From the NCBI RefSeq assembly GCF_001648155.1, contig NZ_CP015199.1:2242501-2306500 (forward strand): a stretch of DNA of 64,000 nucleotides, read 5' to 3'. The notes beneath the pieces were generated by a model. It saw only the letters and a list, made by a program, of their open reading frames with translations, ran no database searches and was not told where the DNA came from. Source of the stretch: Chryseobacterium glaciei. GTDB lineage: Bacteria; Bacteroidota; Bacteroidia; Flavobacteriales; Weeksellaceae. The translations under genes and the position numbers were made by a program. This document shows, one piece after another, positions 1 to 9,419 of the stretch (its first letter is position 1; each line of letters opens with the position of its first letter).

Positions 1-1314
1 GATTCCGTGTGAATTAAGGATGCTTGCTGCGATCATGCTTCTGTAGCCTCCCGCACAATGTAGGAAGAAATGTTCAGAATCATCGATTGTGGTTACCCAA
101 TCGCTGATGTTGTCTAATGGTTTGTTGTAAGCATTGTCAATATGTTCTGCAGAGTATTCTCCGAGTTTTCTAACGTCTATTACTTTTGTGTTTTCAGTAA
201 ATTGTTCAGCAAATTCGGTAGGTGAAATTCTTGTTACTTCATCAATTTCGTTGTCTGAGTTTTTCCATGAATCAAATCCTCCTTTCAAATATCCTAAAAC
301 ATTATCAAACCCAACTCTGCTTAATCTTGTGATTACTTCCTCTTCTGTTCCTTCGTCAGAAACCAATAATAAAGGGTGTTTTACATCTACGATTAAAGTC
401 CCAACCCAAGGTGCGAAATCTCCTTTTAATCCAATATTAATAGAATTTGGAATAAAACCTTTCTGGAAATCGGCAGGCCCTCTTGTATCTAAAATTAAAG
501 CGCCTGTTTCTTCTGCAAAGCTTTCGAAATCTTCAACAGAAACAGGGTTTAATCCTTTATCCATAACATCATCAAGACTTTCGTAACCTCCTTTATTTAA
601 AGCCACGTTCATTCCGAAATATTTTGGTGGAGCTGTTAATCCGTCTAAAACCTCTCTGATGAATGATTCTTTATCGGGTTGATTTAATGCGTAATTGGTT
701 TTTCTTTGATTTCCCAAGATGTCAACAGTTTCCTTCTGCATATTCTTTCCGCAAGCCGAACCCGCTCCATGAGCCGGATAAACCGTAATGCTGTCATCTA
801 GTGGAAGTATTTTGCTGTGTAAACTTTCATATAAAATTCCTGCAAGATCTTCTTGAGTAAGATTGGTTGCTTTTTGAGCCAAATCCGGTCTTCCTACATC
901 TCCTAAAAATAAGGTGTCTCCTGTGAAAATTGCAGTTTCAACACCATTTTCATCAATTAAAAGATAGGTTGTGCTTTCCATGGTGTGACCAGGAGTATGT
1001 AAGGTCTTTATTTTTACTTTTCCGATCTCGAAGATCTGATTGTCTTCTGCAATAATTGCTTCAAAATCGGGGTTAGCAGTCGGTCCATAAACAATTGGAG
1101 CTCCCGTTTTCTTACTTAAATCCAAATGTCCTGAAACAAAATCTGCATGGAAATGGGTCTCAAAAATATATTTTAAAGTTACATTGTCTTTTTCAAGGCG
1201 GTCCAAATAGGGTTTAACTTCTCTTAATGGATCTATAATTACAGCTTCATTTTCTGATACTATATAATATGCCCCTTGAGCAAGGCAGCCTGTATATATT
1301 TGTTCAACTTTCAT
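1..1314 (-). CDS. MBL-fold hydrolase with two rhodanese domains (partial)
   Basis: The protein reads from ATG at 1314 to the window edge (438 codons, no stop), so its C-terminus is missing. Residues 1-250 form a metallo-beta-lactamase fold with the metal motif THFHADF at 53-59, TPGHT and a GDTLF segment, as in ETHE1-like persulfide dioxygenases. Two rhodanese domains follow. The first has no cysteine in its active-site loop (SDEG follows the LLLV strand). The second has HCAGGYRS with Cys at about 420. Inference: oxidation or transfer of persulfide sulfur in the cytoplasm, with the first rhodanese domain catalytically dead. The family is clear, the exact substrate is not. It is transcribed divergently from the HerA-like gene. 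Confidence 0.9.
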   Translation of the reverse strand, partial: MKVEQIYTGCLAQGAYYIVSENEAVIIDPLREVKPYLDRLEKDNVTLKYIFETHFHADFVSGHLDLSKKTGAPIVYGPTANPDFEAIIAEDNQIFEIGKVKIKTLHTPGHTMESTTYLLIDENGVETAIFTGDTLFLGDVGRPDLAQKATNLTQEDLAGILYESLHSKILPLDDSITVYPAHGAGSACGKNMQKETVDILGNQRKTNYALNQPDKESFIREVLDGLTAPPKYFGMNVALNKGGYESLDDVMDKGLNPVSVEDFESFAEETGALILDTRGPADFQKGFIPNSINIGLKGDFAPWVGTLIVDVKHPLLLVSDEGTEEEVITRLSRVGFDNVLGYLKGGFDSWKNSDNEIDEVTRISPTEFAEQFTENTKVIDVRKLGEYSAEHIDNAYNKPLDNISDWVTTIDDSEHFFLHCAGGYRSMIAASILNSHGI

Positions 1315-1633
1315 CTTATTTCTTTAACAATTTTGTTGTTATTATTCAATCTACAAAAATCGTGTTTTATTTTTTAAAAATGGGATAAAATAAAATATCG
1401 ATAATAATAGAGTAAATCTATAAAGTTTTATTTAGTCTAATTTATAGAAGGTCTTAAAGGGGGAAATTTATTTTATTTTCAGCTTTAATAAATATTCTCT
1501 CTGATTTTCTTTATTAGCATGACTAATTTAAGCAAAATTTATAGAAATTTGAAGCTGAACTAAATCATGAATATTCTTTAGATGATTAAAAGTTTTGTAA
1601 AAAATTTTATATTTATAAATTAAAAAAGATCAA
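1315..1633. other. Divergent intergenic region
   Basis: This 319-base AT-rich gap separates two divergent genes and must hold both promoters. I found no convincing TAnnTTTG box, hairpin, small ORF or RNA gene in it. Confidence 0.5.
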
Positions 1634-3148
1634 ATGGCAGATAAAGCGAAATTTATTGAAGAATTAACTCCCAGATATACCCCAAAAGGTGAACATATAA
1701 TACTAGGAAAAGGAATGCTAGACGGTGAGGTGGTGTCAGAAATTAATGTAACCATTCCTTTAAAAACAATCAACAGACACGGACTTATTGCCGGAGCAAC
1801 AGGTACCGGTAAAACCAAAACGTTACAGGTTTTTGCAGAACAGCTCTCTCATGCGGGAGTTCCGTCTTTGGTTTTGGATATCAAAGGAGATTTCTCAGGG
1901 ATTGCAGAAGCGGGACAAATGAATCCGATTATTGAAGAAAGATATGCTAAAACGCAGCTTCCATATAATCCGCAAGCGTTTCCGGTAGAATTGATGACGA
2001 TTTCGGGTGGAAAAGGAGTGAAATTAAGAGCTACTGTTACTGAATTTGGTCCTGTTTTATTAAGTAAAATTTTAGAATTGAATGATACTCAGCAAAGTAT
2101 CATGTCAATCGTTTTTAAATATTCTGATGATAAAGGATTGCCTTTGATTGATCTTAATGATTTGAAAAAGGTTCTGCAATATGTTACAGATAACGCACAA
2201 GGAAAGGCTGAACTAGCTGCTAATTACGGTTCAATTGCTCCTGCTTCTTTAGGTGCTATTTTGAGGTCAATTGTTGCGTTGGAACAGCAGGGAGCCGCAG
2301 ATTTCTTTGGTGAACTAAGTTTTGATGTTCATGATTTGCTTGAAACAAGAGATGGAAAAGGCGTTGTAAATATTTTGAGAGTTGCTGATATCCAGAATAA
2401 ACCGCAGTTGTTCTCTACATTTATGCTTTCTCTTTTTGCTGAAATTTATATGACTTTCCCAGAAGAAGGAGACAGCGGGAAACCGAAATTGGTTTTATTC
2501 ATTGATGAAGCCCATTTAATGTTTGACGAATCTTCAAAAGCATTGCTTTCGCAAATCGAAACAATGGTGAAACTGATTCGTTCTAAAGGAGTTGGGATTT
2601 ATTTTATCACTCAGATTCCGGGCGATGTGCCAGAAAGTGTGCTTTCTCAATTAGGGTTAAAAATTCAGCACGCATTGAGAGGTTTTACGGCAAAAGATAA
2701 AAAAGAAATATCAAAAGCCGTTGAAAATTATCCGACAACGGAGTTTTACAATGCCTCCAATTTAATTCAAAATCTAGGAATTGGTGAAGCGTTTATTACT
2801 GCTTTAGATGAAAAAGGAATTCCTACACCGTTGGTTCATACCTATTTAATTTCTCCGGAATCTAAAATGGATGTTTTAAGTGATTCTGAAGTTTCTGATT
2901 TGGTGAATAATTCTAGTTTAGTTGCTAAATATCAAGAAGATATAAATAAAGAATCAGCATACGAAATGTTAACAAGCAGAATGGAACAGGCTACTCAAAA
3001 TTCTGCTCCAACTCAGAAATCAAGACCTGTAAAGGAAGAACCGGGAATGTTTGAGCAGATTATGAAAAGTAGAGCAGTAAATACGTTTTTCAGTACTTTA
3101 TTGCGTGAAGGTGCAAAAGCTGTTTTCGGAAAGATTGGAAAAAGATAA
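1634..3148 (+). CDS. HerA-like ATPase, DUF853 family
   Basis: This 504-residue protein belongs to the DUF853 (YjgR-like) group of HerA/FtsK-type ATPases. Walker A is GATGTGKT at 54-61, and a Walker B strand with FIDEAH lies near 287-293. A QIPGDVPESVLSQLG segment follows the helicase core, and the last 60 or so residues are polar. Members are predicted DNA translocases or helicases of unsettled function. The start is the ATG after an AT-rich leader, and no alternative fits better. It stands alone, with no nuclease partner (NurA) beside it. Confidence 0.85.
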   Translation: MADKAKFIEELTPRYTPKGEHIILGKGMLDGEVVSEINVTIPLKTINRHGLIAGATGTGKTKTLQVFAEQLSHAGVPSLVLDIKGDFSGIAEAGQMNPIIEERYAKTQLPYNPQAFPVELMTISGGKGVKLRATVTEFGPVLLSKILELNDTQQSIMSIVFKYSDDKGLPLIDLNDLKKVLQYVTDNAQGKAELAANYGSIAPASLGAILRSIVALEQQGAADFFGELSFDVHDLLETRDGKGVVNILRVADIQNKPQLFSTFMLSLFAEIYMTFPEEGDSGKPKLVLFIDEAHLMFDESSKALLSQIETMVKLIRSKGVGIYFITQIPGDVPESVLSQLGLKIQHALRGFTAKDKKEISKAVENYPTTEFYNASNLIQNLGIGEAFITALDEKGIPTPLVHTYLISPESKMDVLSDSEVSDLVNNSSLVAKYQEDINKESAYEMLTSRMEQATQNSAPTQKSRPVKEEPGMFEQIMKSRAVNTFFSTLLREGAKAVFGKIGKR

Positions 3149-3463
3149 TAATTATGGGTTGATTTTGTCAATTCCAATATAATTATAGATAGTTTAAATT
3201 CAAGATTTACTTTTTTTTGACATAATTTTTGTTAATTTAGCACGACTGCCTCTATTCATCGACAAAAAATAGATGTATTCTTTGTTTGAAAAGTTGATTT
3301 CAACAATGAATTTTTACATAATGTGAGGGTGTATCAGGAAGATGAGATAAAATCCTTTTTATTTATGGCATAAGTTATGTACGTAGCTTATTGGGTACTG
3401 TAGGGATTTTGGTGGCAGTAATTATTAGTATTAATCATAAAATTAGCTGTATAACAGATTATA
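3149..3463. other. Intergenic region without recognised features
   Basis: This 315-base gap lies between two genes of the same strand. A TTGACA-like hexamer sits near 3217, but no TAnnTTTG box follows at the right distance. I saw no hairpin, repeat or small gene that I could support. Confidence 0.4.
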
Positions 3464-4687
3464 ATGTATTCAATAATAGATATAGAAAGTAATGGTGCAG
3501 GTTACAGGAAAGAATGCATTATAGATATTGCTGTCTACCGTTATGATGGTCAGAAGATTGTCGATCAGTTTATTTCTTTGGTAGATCCTGAAGGAGATAT
3601 CACGCCTTTTGTTCAGAAATTGACCAATATTACTCCAAAAATGGTCAAAACTGCTCCAAAATTCCATGAAATTGCAAAAAGAGTGATCGAAATTACTCAA
3701 AATACAACATTGGTTGGGCATAATATAGATTTCGATTACAGAATGCTTCGCCAATCGTTTGCAAGGCTTGGTTATGATTTCAAAATCAATACTTTAGATA
3801 CAATTCCTTTAGCTAAAAAACTGATTCCAGATGAGGTAAGTTATTCATTAGGAAAATTGGTGAAATCTTTAGGAATTCCTTTGACAAATCATCACAGAGC
3901 GGATGGTGATGCAAGAGCTACATTAGAATTATTCAAACTTTTAGTTTCGAAAGACACTAAAAATGAGATCATTCAGGAACAGCACGAAGAAACAAATGCA
4001 AATACTTATATCAATAAGATCAAGCAGTTAACGCAAGATCTTCCGAACGAAAAAGGTTTTGTTTATTTTCAAAACGAAAGCGGGAAAATTATCTTTACCG
4101 ATTATGTTCAGGATATTAATAAATTCTCGAAGAAAGTTTTTAATTCCAAATCTAAAAGATGGGAAGAAATTCAGACGGGAGTTACACAAATTAATTTTGA
4201 ACTTACCGGAACAGATATTATTGCCAAGTTGATATTGAATTCAAAAAATATCAAGAAAAGAGAAGTTTATCCTTTCGGACTTTATTTTAGAAATAATAAA
4301 TATATCGCTGAGAAAAATCAACTGAATAAATCAGAAAGACCAATTCTGAAGTTCAAATCTTTTACTCAAGGTACAAAAGCGGTCCAGTTTATTGGAAGTT
4401 TTGAAGAATATACTGATATTAATGTCTTCAAAAAGAAAATAGATTTCAAGAAAAGAAATGAGCTTTGGTTGGGGCAGGGAAGAAAACTAGGCGAAAAATT
4501 ATTCTTAATTATAGAAAACGGAAAAGCTGTTTCTTACGGTTTTTACGAACTTTTCACCCAAATTCAGACGTTGAGTATGATCTCTAAATTAAAAATAGAT
4601 CTGCCTCTATCAACCGCAGATTTAAATAATGATTTGCAGTTGGCGTTACTTCGTGGTGACTTTGAAACGCTGCCGTTACCAAAATAA
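3464..4687 (+). CDS. DEDDh-type 3'-5' exonuclease (DnaQ-like)
   Basis: Residues 1-165 form a DnaQ-family exonuclease. Motif I is DIE (Asp6, Glu8), motif II is VGHNIDFD near 85-92, and motif III is HHRADGDA near 144-151, giving the DEDDh set. The remaining 240 residues are an unrecognised charged extension. Bacteroidota carry several such epsilon-like proteins, some with a GIY-YIG domain, but I see no GIY-YIG motif here. The likely role is proofreading or repair exonuclease in the cytoplasm. The next gene is 260 bases away and separately promoted, so this is probably monocistronic. Confidence 0.82.
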   Translation: MYSIIDIESNGAGYRKECIIDIAVYRYDGQKIVDQFISLVDPEGDITPFVQKLTNITPKMVKTAPKFHEIAKRVIEITQNTTLVGHNIDFDYRMLRQSFARLGYDFKINTLDTIPLAKKLIPDEVSYSLGKLVKSLGIPLTNHHRADGDARATLELFKLLVSKDTKNEIIQEQHEETNANTYINKIKQLTQDLPNEKGFVYFQNESGKIIFTDYVQDINKFSKKVFNSKSKRWEEIQTGVTQINFELTGTDIIAKLILNSKNIKKREVYPFGLYFRNNKYIAEKNQLNKSERPILKFKSFTQGTKAVQFIGSFEEYTDINVFKKKIDFKKRNELWLGQGRKLGEKLFLIIENGKAVSYGFYELFTQIQTLSMISKLKIDLPLSTADLNNDLQLALLRGDFETLPLPK

Positions 4688-4767
4688 AAGGATGTTTTAC
4701 AACGTATTAATTCTTATCAAGAAGAGAACGTTTTTCAAACAATTTTCTCGAAATAAAAAAGAATTAG

Positions 4768-4775
4768 TATTTTTG
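4768..4775 (+). promoter_or_regulatory. Promoter -7 box of the lysA leader
   Basis: TATTTTTG matches the Bacteroidota TAnnTTTG box. It would start transcription near 4782, about 12 bases before the leader ORF. No clear TTG -33 box lies at 17-23 bases upstream. Confidence 0.5.
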
Positions 4776-4794
4776 TAAAAAATAAAACAAAGCA

Positions 4795-4866
4795 ATGCAC
4801 AATTTTAAACAAAATAAAGCTGGAAAAAAGGGAACTGTAAAGTTCTCTAAGGTTTGGAATGTTTAA
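4795..4866 (+). CDS. Putative lysine-rich leader peptide of lysA
   Basis: A 23-codon ORF runs from ATG 4795 to TAA 4864-4866. Six of its 23 residues are lysine, including a Lys-Lys pair at codons 11-12. Its stop codon touches the first arm of an antiterminator-like stem (4865-4876). A ribosome finishing the ORF would cover that arm, while one stalled at the lysine codons would leave it free, which is the logic of ribosome-mediated attenuation. The gene downstream, lysA, makes lysine. That it is translated is inferred. The alternative is a non-coding leader with a chance ORF. Confidence 0.5.
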   Translation: MHNFKQNKAGKKGTVKFSKVWNV

Positions 4867-4930
4867 AAGAGTTGCCTTGCATAAAAATAATACTTTGGCA
4901 GACTCTTTTTAGGAAGAATCTGCCTTTTTT
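4865..4930 (+). promoter_or_regulatory. Attenuator: competing antiterminator and terminator stems
   Basis: Arm 4865-4876 (AAAAGAGTTGCC) can pair with 4897-4909 (GGCAGACTCTTTT), with one bulged base. The same 3' arm can instead pair with 4914-4924: GGCAGA with TCTGCC and TCTT with AAGA, around a 6-base loop and one mismatch. Six T follow at 4925-4930, so the second fold is an intrinsic terminator. The two folds exclude each other. The lysA ATG lies 17 bases past the T run. Confidence 0.65.
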
Positions 4931-4946
4931 ATGCTAAAATAAAATT

Positions 4947-6146
4947 ATGAATTCAAAAGAATTATTAAAGATTGCCAATGAGTTTGGCACACCGGTGTAC
5001 GTTTACGATGCAGAATCGATTAAAATTCAATACGAGAAACTTACATCTTCTTTTTTAAAACACACAAGGTTCTTCTACGCGGCGAAGGCGCTGACAAACA
5101 TTAATATCCTTAAGTATGTCAAGAACTTGGGTGCTTCTTTGGATTGTGTATCAATTAATGAAGTAAAGCTTGGTTTAAAAGCAGGATTTACGAAAGAAAA
5201 AATATTATTCACGCCAAACTGTGTCGATTTAGCTGAAATTGAAGAAGCAATGACACACGGAGTTCACATTAATATCGATAACATCTCTATTCTTGAGCAA
5301 TTTGGGAACAAATACGGTAATACTTACCCAATTTTAGTAAGAATCAACCCGCATATTTTCGCGGGAGGAAACTATAAAATCTCAACAGGTCACATCGACA
5401 GCAAATTCGGCATTTCAATTCACCAGGTTCGTCACATCGAAAGAGTGATGAAAAGTACAAATCTGAATGTTGAAGGTCTTCACATGCACACGGGAAGTGA
5501 AATTAAAGATCCTGACGTTTTCTTACAGGCTTTAGATATCATGTTGGAGCTTTCTGAACATTTCCCGAATCTGAAATATTTGGATATGGGAAGCGGATTC
5601 AAAATTCCTTACCAAGACAGTGAAGAGGAAACGGATGTTAAGACATTAGGTAAAAAAGTTGAAAAAGTAATCGCTGAATTCTCTAAATCTACAGGCAAAA
5701 AATTCGAACTATGGTTTGAGCCAGGGAAATTCTTGGTCGGAAAAAGTGGATATCTTTTAGTAAAAGCGAATGTAATCAAGCAAACAACAGCAACCGTTTT
5801 TGTGGGAGTTAATTCTGGATTTAATCATTTGATTCGTCCAATGTTTTACGATTCTTATCATCAGATTGAAAATTTATCTAATCCAAAAGGTGCAGAAAGA
5901 ATTTATACCGTAGTTGGAAATATTTGTGAAACAGATACTTTCGCTTGGGACAGAAAATTGAATGAAGTAAGAGAAGGTGACGTTTTGGCTTTCCATAATG
6001 CGGGAGCTTACGGTTTTGAAATGAGTTCAAACTTTAATTCAAGATTAAAACCAGCCGAAGTTCTTTTCTTAGACGGAAAAGCACTCTTAATTCGTAAAAG
6101 AGATGAATTTGAAGATTTATTGAGAAATCAGATTGAAGTAATCTAA
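4947..6146 (+). CDS. lysA: Diaminopimelate decarboxylase
   Basis: LysA removes CO2 from meso-diaminopimelate to give L-lysine, the last step of the pathway, using PLP in the cytoplasm. The PLP lysine is Lys47 in FYAAKAL. Further family signatures are HIDSKFGI, a glycine-rich GSGFKIP phosphate site, EPGKFLVG near 258 and CETDTF near 329, where a cysteine and a glutamate complete the active site across the dimer. The length of 399 residues is normal. It sits alone behind the probable attenuator and ends in a strong terminator, so it is likely a single-gene unit controlled by lysine supply. Confidence 0.95.
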   Translation: MNSKELLKIANEFGTPVYVYDAESIKIQYEKLTSSFLKHTRFFYAAKALTNINILKYVKNLGASLDCVSINEVKLGLKAGFTKEKILFTPNCVDLAEIEEAMTHGVHINIDNISILEQFGNKYGNTYPILVRINPHIFAGGNYKISTGHIDSKFGISIHQVRHIERVMKSTNLNVEGLHMHTGSEIKDPDVFLQALDIMLELSEHFPNLKYLDMGSGFKIPYQDSEEETDVKTLGKKVEKVIAEFSKSTGKKFELWFEPGKFLVGKSGYLLVKANVIKQTTATVFVGVNSGFNHLIRPMFYDSYHQIENLSNPKGAERIYTVVGNICETDTFAWDRKLNEVREGDVLAFHNAGAYGFEMSSNFNSRLKPAEVLFLDGKALLIRKRDEFEDLLRNQIEVI

Positions 6147-6154
6147 ATAATACC

Positions 6155-6190
6155 AAGAACTCTGTAAGAAATTGCAGAGTTCTTTTTTTT
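6155..6190 (+). terminator. Terminator of lysA
   Basis: AAGAACTCTG (6155-6164) pairs with CAGAGTTCTT (6175-6184) around a 10-base loop and runs into T up to 6190. It begins 9 bases after the lysA stop. Confidence 0.85.
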
Positions 6191-6345
6191 AATATTGATT
6201 GAAAAAATTAATCAATTGTTTAACATCAGTTTTAAATTATTGCCTAAATTTGATAGAGGCATAATTCTTTACGGAAGAAAAAGTCTTAATTAATCCATAT
6301 CCATTCTATATTTTTTCGAATAGAAAACCCACAAAAATATTAATT

Positions 6346-8079
6346 ATGGCTAAAAACATAGCAGAGCAAATTGTTGAAATGCTCGAAAACGCAAATGTAA
6401 AAAGAATTTATGCAGTAACGGGCGACAGCCTTAATCACCTCAATATTGCCGTTAAAAAAAGCAGCATCGAATGGATTCATGTAAGGCATGAAGAAGTTGG
6501 AGCATACGCCGCTGCCGCCGAAGCCGAACTTGACGGTTTTGCAGTTTGTGCAGGAAGTTGCGGGCCGGGACACGTTCATTTGATCAACGGCGTTTACGAA
6601 GCGCATCGTTCTCACGTTCCGATGTTGGTTATTGCTTCAACGATTCCGACCGAAGAAATGGGAATGGATTATTTTCAGGAAACAAATACAATAAAATTAT
6701 TTGATGATTGTAGCTATTATAATCAAATGATCACAAGACCGGAGCAGGTTCAAAGAACGTTGCAAACAGCAATTCAACATGCAATTTCTAAAAAAGGAGT
6801 TGCAGTGATTGGACTTCCGGGCGATGTTTCAGAATTAGATGCTGAAGAAGCAACAACTTCCAATAAAATATTTAAAACAAACCCAATTATTCGTCCTTCT
6901 GATGATGAATTGAATGAATTGGCAAGTTTAATTAACGAAAGTGAAAAAGTAACCATCTACTGCGGAATCGGAGCAGAAAATTCCAATGCCGAAGTTGTAG
7001 AGTTATCAAAATATTTAAAAGCTCCTGTGGGATATTCTTTTCGTGGAAAAATGGCAATTCAGCCCAATAATCCTAATGAAGTTGGGTTAACCGGGCTTCT
7101 AGGACTTCCTTCCGCCTATCACGCGATGCATGAAGCAGATTTGCTGATTCTTTTGGGAACAGATTTTCCTTATCAAAAATTCATGCCTGTTAAAAATAAA
7201 ATCGTTCAGATTGATGAAAGTCCTGAAAGATTGGGCAGAAGAGCCAAGTTGGAATTGGGTCTGACAGGTGATGTTAAAGAAACCATCAAAGCTTTATTGC
7301 CTTTATTAAAAGAAAAAACAGACGCTCATTTCCTGAATCAACAATTGGAATTTTACGAAAAAGTAAAAGAAAGTCAGATGGCTTATGTAAAAGATTCCGG
7401 AAAAGAAGATGCTATTCAACCGGAATATGTAGCACATATTCTTGATCAAATCGCAAAAAAAGATGCCATTTTCACTGTAGATACAGGAATGTGCTGTGTT
7501 TGGGGAGCAAGATATATTACAGGAACGGGAGAACGTAAAATGCTAGGCTCTTTCAATCATGGTTCAATGGCGAATGCAATGCCGATGGCGATTGGAGCAT
7601 CTTTAGCTCATCCTGACAAACAAGTTATCGCGATGTGTGGTGATGGTGGATTATCAATGCTTTTGGGAGATATGGCGACTATTTTTCAGTATAAACTTCC
7701 GATAAAATTGATTGTTTTCAACAACCGAACGCTCGGAATGGTAAAATTGGAAATGGAAGTCGGCGGAATGCCCGATAACGAAACAGATATGATTAATCCA
7801 GACTTTGCAATGGTCGCACAGGCAATGGGATATCCTGGAAAAAACGTTCATAAACCGGAAGAAGTTGTCAACGCAATTATGGAATGTTTAAATCATGACG
7901 GACCTTATTTATTAAATATTTTCACAAATCCTAATGCATTGGCGCTACCTCCAAAAATCGAATTCGATCAGGTATTGGGAATGACAAAATCTATGACACA
8001 ATTAATGCTTGGCGGAAAAATGGAAGAAGCGTTAGATACCGTAAAAAGCAACTATAAACATATTAAAGGATTGTTGTAA
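6346..8079 (+). CDS. poxB: Thiamine-diphosphate-dependent pyruvate oxidase/dehydrogenase
   Basis: This 577-residue protein has the three-domain layout of the acetolactate synthase/pyruvate oxidase family: the Pyr domain with RHEE (catalytic Glu near 50), a central FAD/nucleotide-like domain, and the PP domain with GDGGLSML near 430 ending in FNN, which binds Mg-ThDP. Sequence and length fit E. coli PoxB-type pyruvate:quinone oxidoreductase, which makes acetate and CO2 at the membrane. Pyruvate oxidase making acetyl phosphate remains possible. A TAAATTTG box at 6245-6252 may be its promoter. The stop overlaps the start of the next gene (TAATG), so the two are coupled. Confidence 0.85.
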   Translation: MAKNIAEQIVEMLENANVKRIYAVTGDSLNHLNIAVKKSSIEWIHVRHEEVGAYAAAAEAELDGFAVCAGSCGPGHVHLINGVYEAHRSHVPMLVIASTIPTEEMGMDYFQETNTIKLFDDCSYYNQMITRPEQVQRTLQTAIQHAISKKGVAVIGLPGDVSELDAEEATTSNKIFKTNPIIRPSDDELNELASLINESEKVTIYCGIGAENSNAEVVELSKYLKAPVGYSFRGKMAIQPNNPNEVGLTGLLGLPSAYHAMHEADLLILLGTDFPYQKFMPVKNKIVQIDESPERLGRRAKLELGLTGDVKETIKALLPLLKEKTDAHFLNQQLEFYEKVKESQMAYVKDSGKEDAIQPEYVAHILDQIAKKDAIFTVDTGMCCVWGARYITGTGERKMLGSFNHGSMANAMPMAIGASLAHPDKQVIAMCGDGGLSMLLGDMATIFQYKLPIKLIVFNNRTLGMVKLEMEVGGMPDNETDMINPDFAMVAQAMGYPGKNVHKPEEVVNAIMECLNHDGPYLLNIFTNPNALALPPKIEFDQVLGMTKSMTQLMLGGKMEEALDTVKSNYKHIKGLL

Positions 8080-9323
8080 TGAGTAGTTCTCTAAAGAAAT
8101 TCTACATTATCGCTTGGGCATTCGGGCTTATTTTTTACTTTTTAGATTATGTGATCAGGTCTGCGCCAGCGGTAATGATTCCACAATTGGTTAATAATTT
8201 TAATACGACCGAACTGAAACTCATCAGCATGGTCGGAACGTATTATTACACCTATTCAACCTGTAGTTTGATTGCCGGAATTGCTTTAGATAAATTCGGC
8301 GGGAAAAAATCTCTTTTTGTCGGAACTTTAATTTTGGGATTTGGCTGCTTATTATTTTTAATTTCAACTCAGGTCGCCGGAGTTTCGGGAAGATTATTAC
8401 AAGGTGCAGGTTGTGCTTTTGCTTTTCCGGGCTGTGTTTATTTGGCGAGTAAAGGTTTTTCATCAAAATCTTTGGCTACGGCCATCGGTTTTACGCAATG
8501 CATAGGAATGCTGGGCGGAACAGCCGGACAGTTTGTAGTAGGGCCATGGGTTGAAAAAGGAGTTAATATTGATACTTTCTGGTTATGGTCAGGAATTGCC
8601 ACGATTGTTACGGCTTTCGGATTGTTTTTTGTGATTCCTAATGAAAAGAAATCTGAAAATTCTGAGGAAGCTAAAACTAAACATGTTGGTTATTTAGAAC
8701 CTTATAAAATTGTTTTTAAAAATCCACAATCTTGGCTTTGTGGGATTGTTTCTGGTCTTTTATTTGCTCCAACAACAATATTTGCGATGACTTGGGCAGT
8801 TGCTTTTTTTCAGAAAGATAAACAGTTTATTTTTCATGAAGCAGCGATTACAAGTGCGATGGTTGCTTTTGGATGGGTGTTCGGATGCCCGCTTTTAGGT
8901 TTTATTACAGATAAAATTGGACGTAGAAAACCAGTTTTGATTGCTGGTGCAGTTTTAATGATCATCAGTTTATTGCAGTTGATTTACTTACCGGATTTAT
9001 ATCCCGCCAAAATAAGCATGTTCATTCTCGGATTAGGTTCTGGAGCAGCAATGATTCCGTATTCTGTAATTAAAGAAGCGAATCCGGATTATGTAAAAGG
9101 AAGCGCAACGGGAGCGATTAATTTTATCACTTTTGGAGTTACCACTTTATTGAGCCCTATTTTCAGCAGATGGTTCGGGAAAAGTTTAGATATTTCTTCC
9201 GGCGATTTGCATTTTCAACATTCGATCTTATTTTGGATTGTTGGGATTGTTTTAGCGATTCTTGTTTCATTAATGTTGAAAGAAACAGGAAGCAAAGCTC
9301 AGAACCAAGTAATAGTTTCATAA
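8079..9323 (+). CDS. MFS transporter
   Basis: This is a 414-residue major facilitator with about 12 hydrophobic spans, a short charged central loop (near residues 190-210) and a conserved second-half loop DKIGRRKP near 285. It resembles organic-anion and sugar-acid carriers of the superfamily. Its ATG overlaps the stop of the pyruvate-oxidase-like gene by one base, so the two form one operon. The pairing suggests transport of a small carboxylate such as pyruvate or lactate, but that rests on context only. It lies in the inner membrane. Confidence 0.85.
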   Translation: MSSSLKKFYIIAWAFGLIFYFLDYVIRSAPAVMIPQLVNNFNTTELKLISMVGTYYYTYSTCSLIAGIALDKFGGKKSLFVGTLILGFGCLLFLISTQVAGVSGRLLQGAGCAFAFPGCVYLASKGFSSKSLATAIGFTQCIGMLGGTAGQFVVGPWVEKGVNIDTFWLWSGIATIVTAFGLFFVIPNEKKSENSEEAKTKHVGYLEPYKIVFKNPQSWLCGIVSGLLFAPTTIFAMTWAVAFFQKDKQFIFHEAAITSAMVAFGWVFGCPLLGFITDKIGRRKPVLIAGAVLMIISLLQLIYLPDLYPAKISMFILGLGSGAAMIPYSVIKEANPDYVKGSATGAINFITFGVTTLLSPIFSRWFGKSLDISSGDLHFQHSILFWIVGIVLAILVSLMLKETGSKAQNQVIVS

Positions 9324-9357
9324 TTTTACATTAAAATTTAATTAAATATTTTAATCA

Positions 9358-9388
9358 GGCTTTACACTTTTGTGTGAAGCTTTTTTTT
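9358..9388 (+). terminator. Terminator of the poxB-MFS operon
   Basis: GCTTTACAC (9359-9367) pairs with GTGTGAAGC (9372-9380), with one T-G wobble, followed by eight T. Confidence 0.8.
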
Positions 9389-9400
9389 GATGTAATTTTG
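9368..9400 (+). promoter_or_regulatory. Promoter of the TonB-like gene cluster
   Basis: TTTTG (9368-9372) and TAATTTTG (9393-9400) are 20 bases apart, a good match to the Bacteroidota -33/-7 pattern. The -33 box lies inside the preceding terminator hairpin. The first ATG is 20 bases downstream. Confidence 0.6.
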
Positions 9401-9419
9401 CTCTATTAAAAATATATTC

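Noticed and set aside
134..586. Plus-strand open frame of 150 codons
   Set aside because: It is the shadow of the MBL/rhodanese gene on the minus strand, which reads with clear domains.
4795..4866. Leader peptide as a truncated cold-shock protein (it contains KGTVKF)
   Set aside because: No other cold-shock motif (GFGFI) follows in any frame and the promoter and attenuator explain the ORF better.
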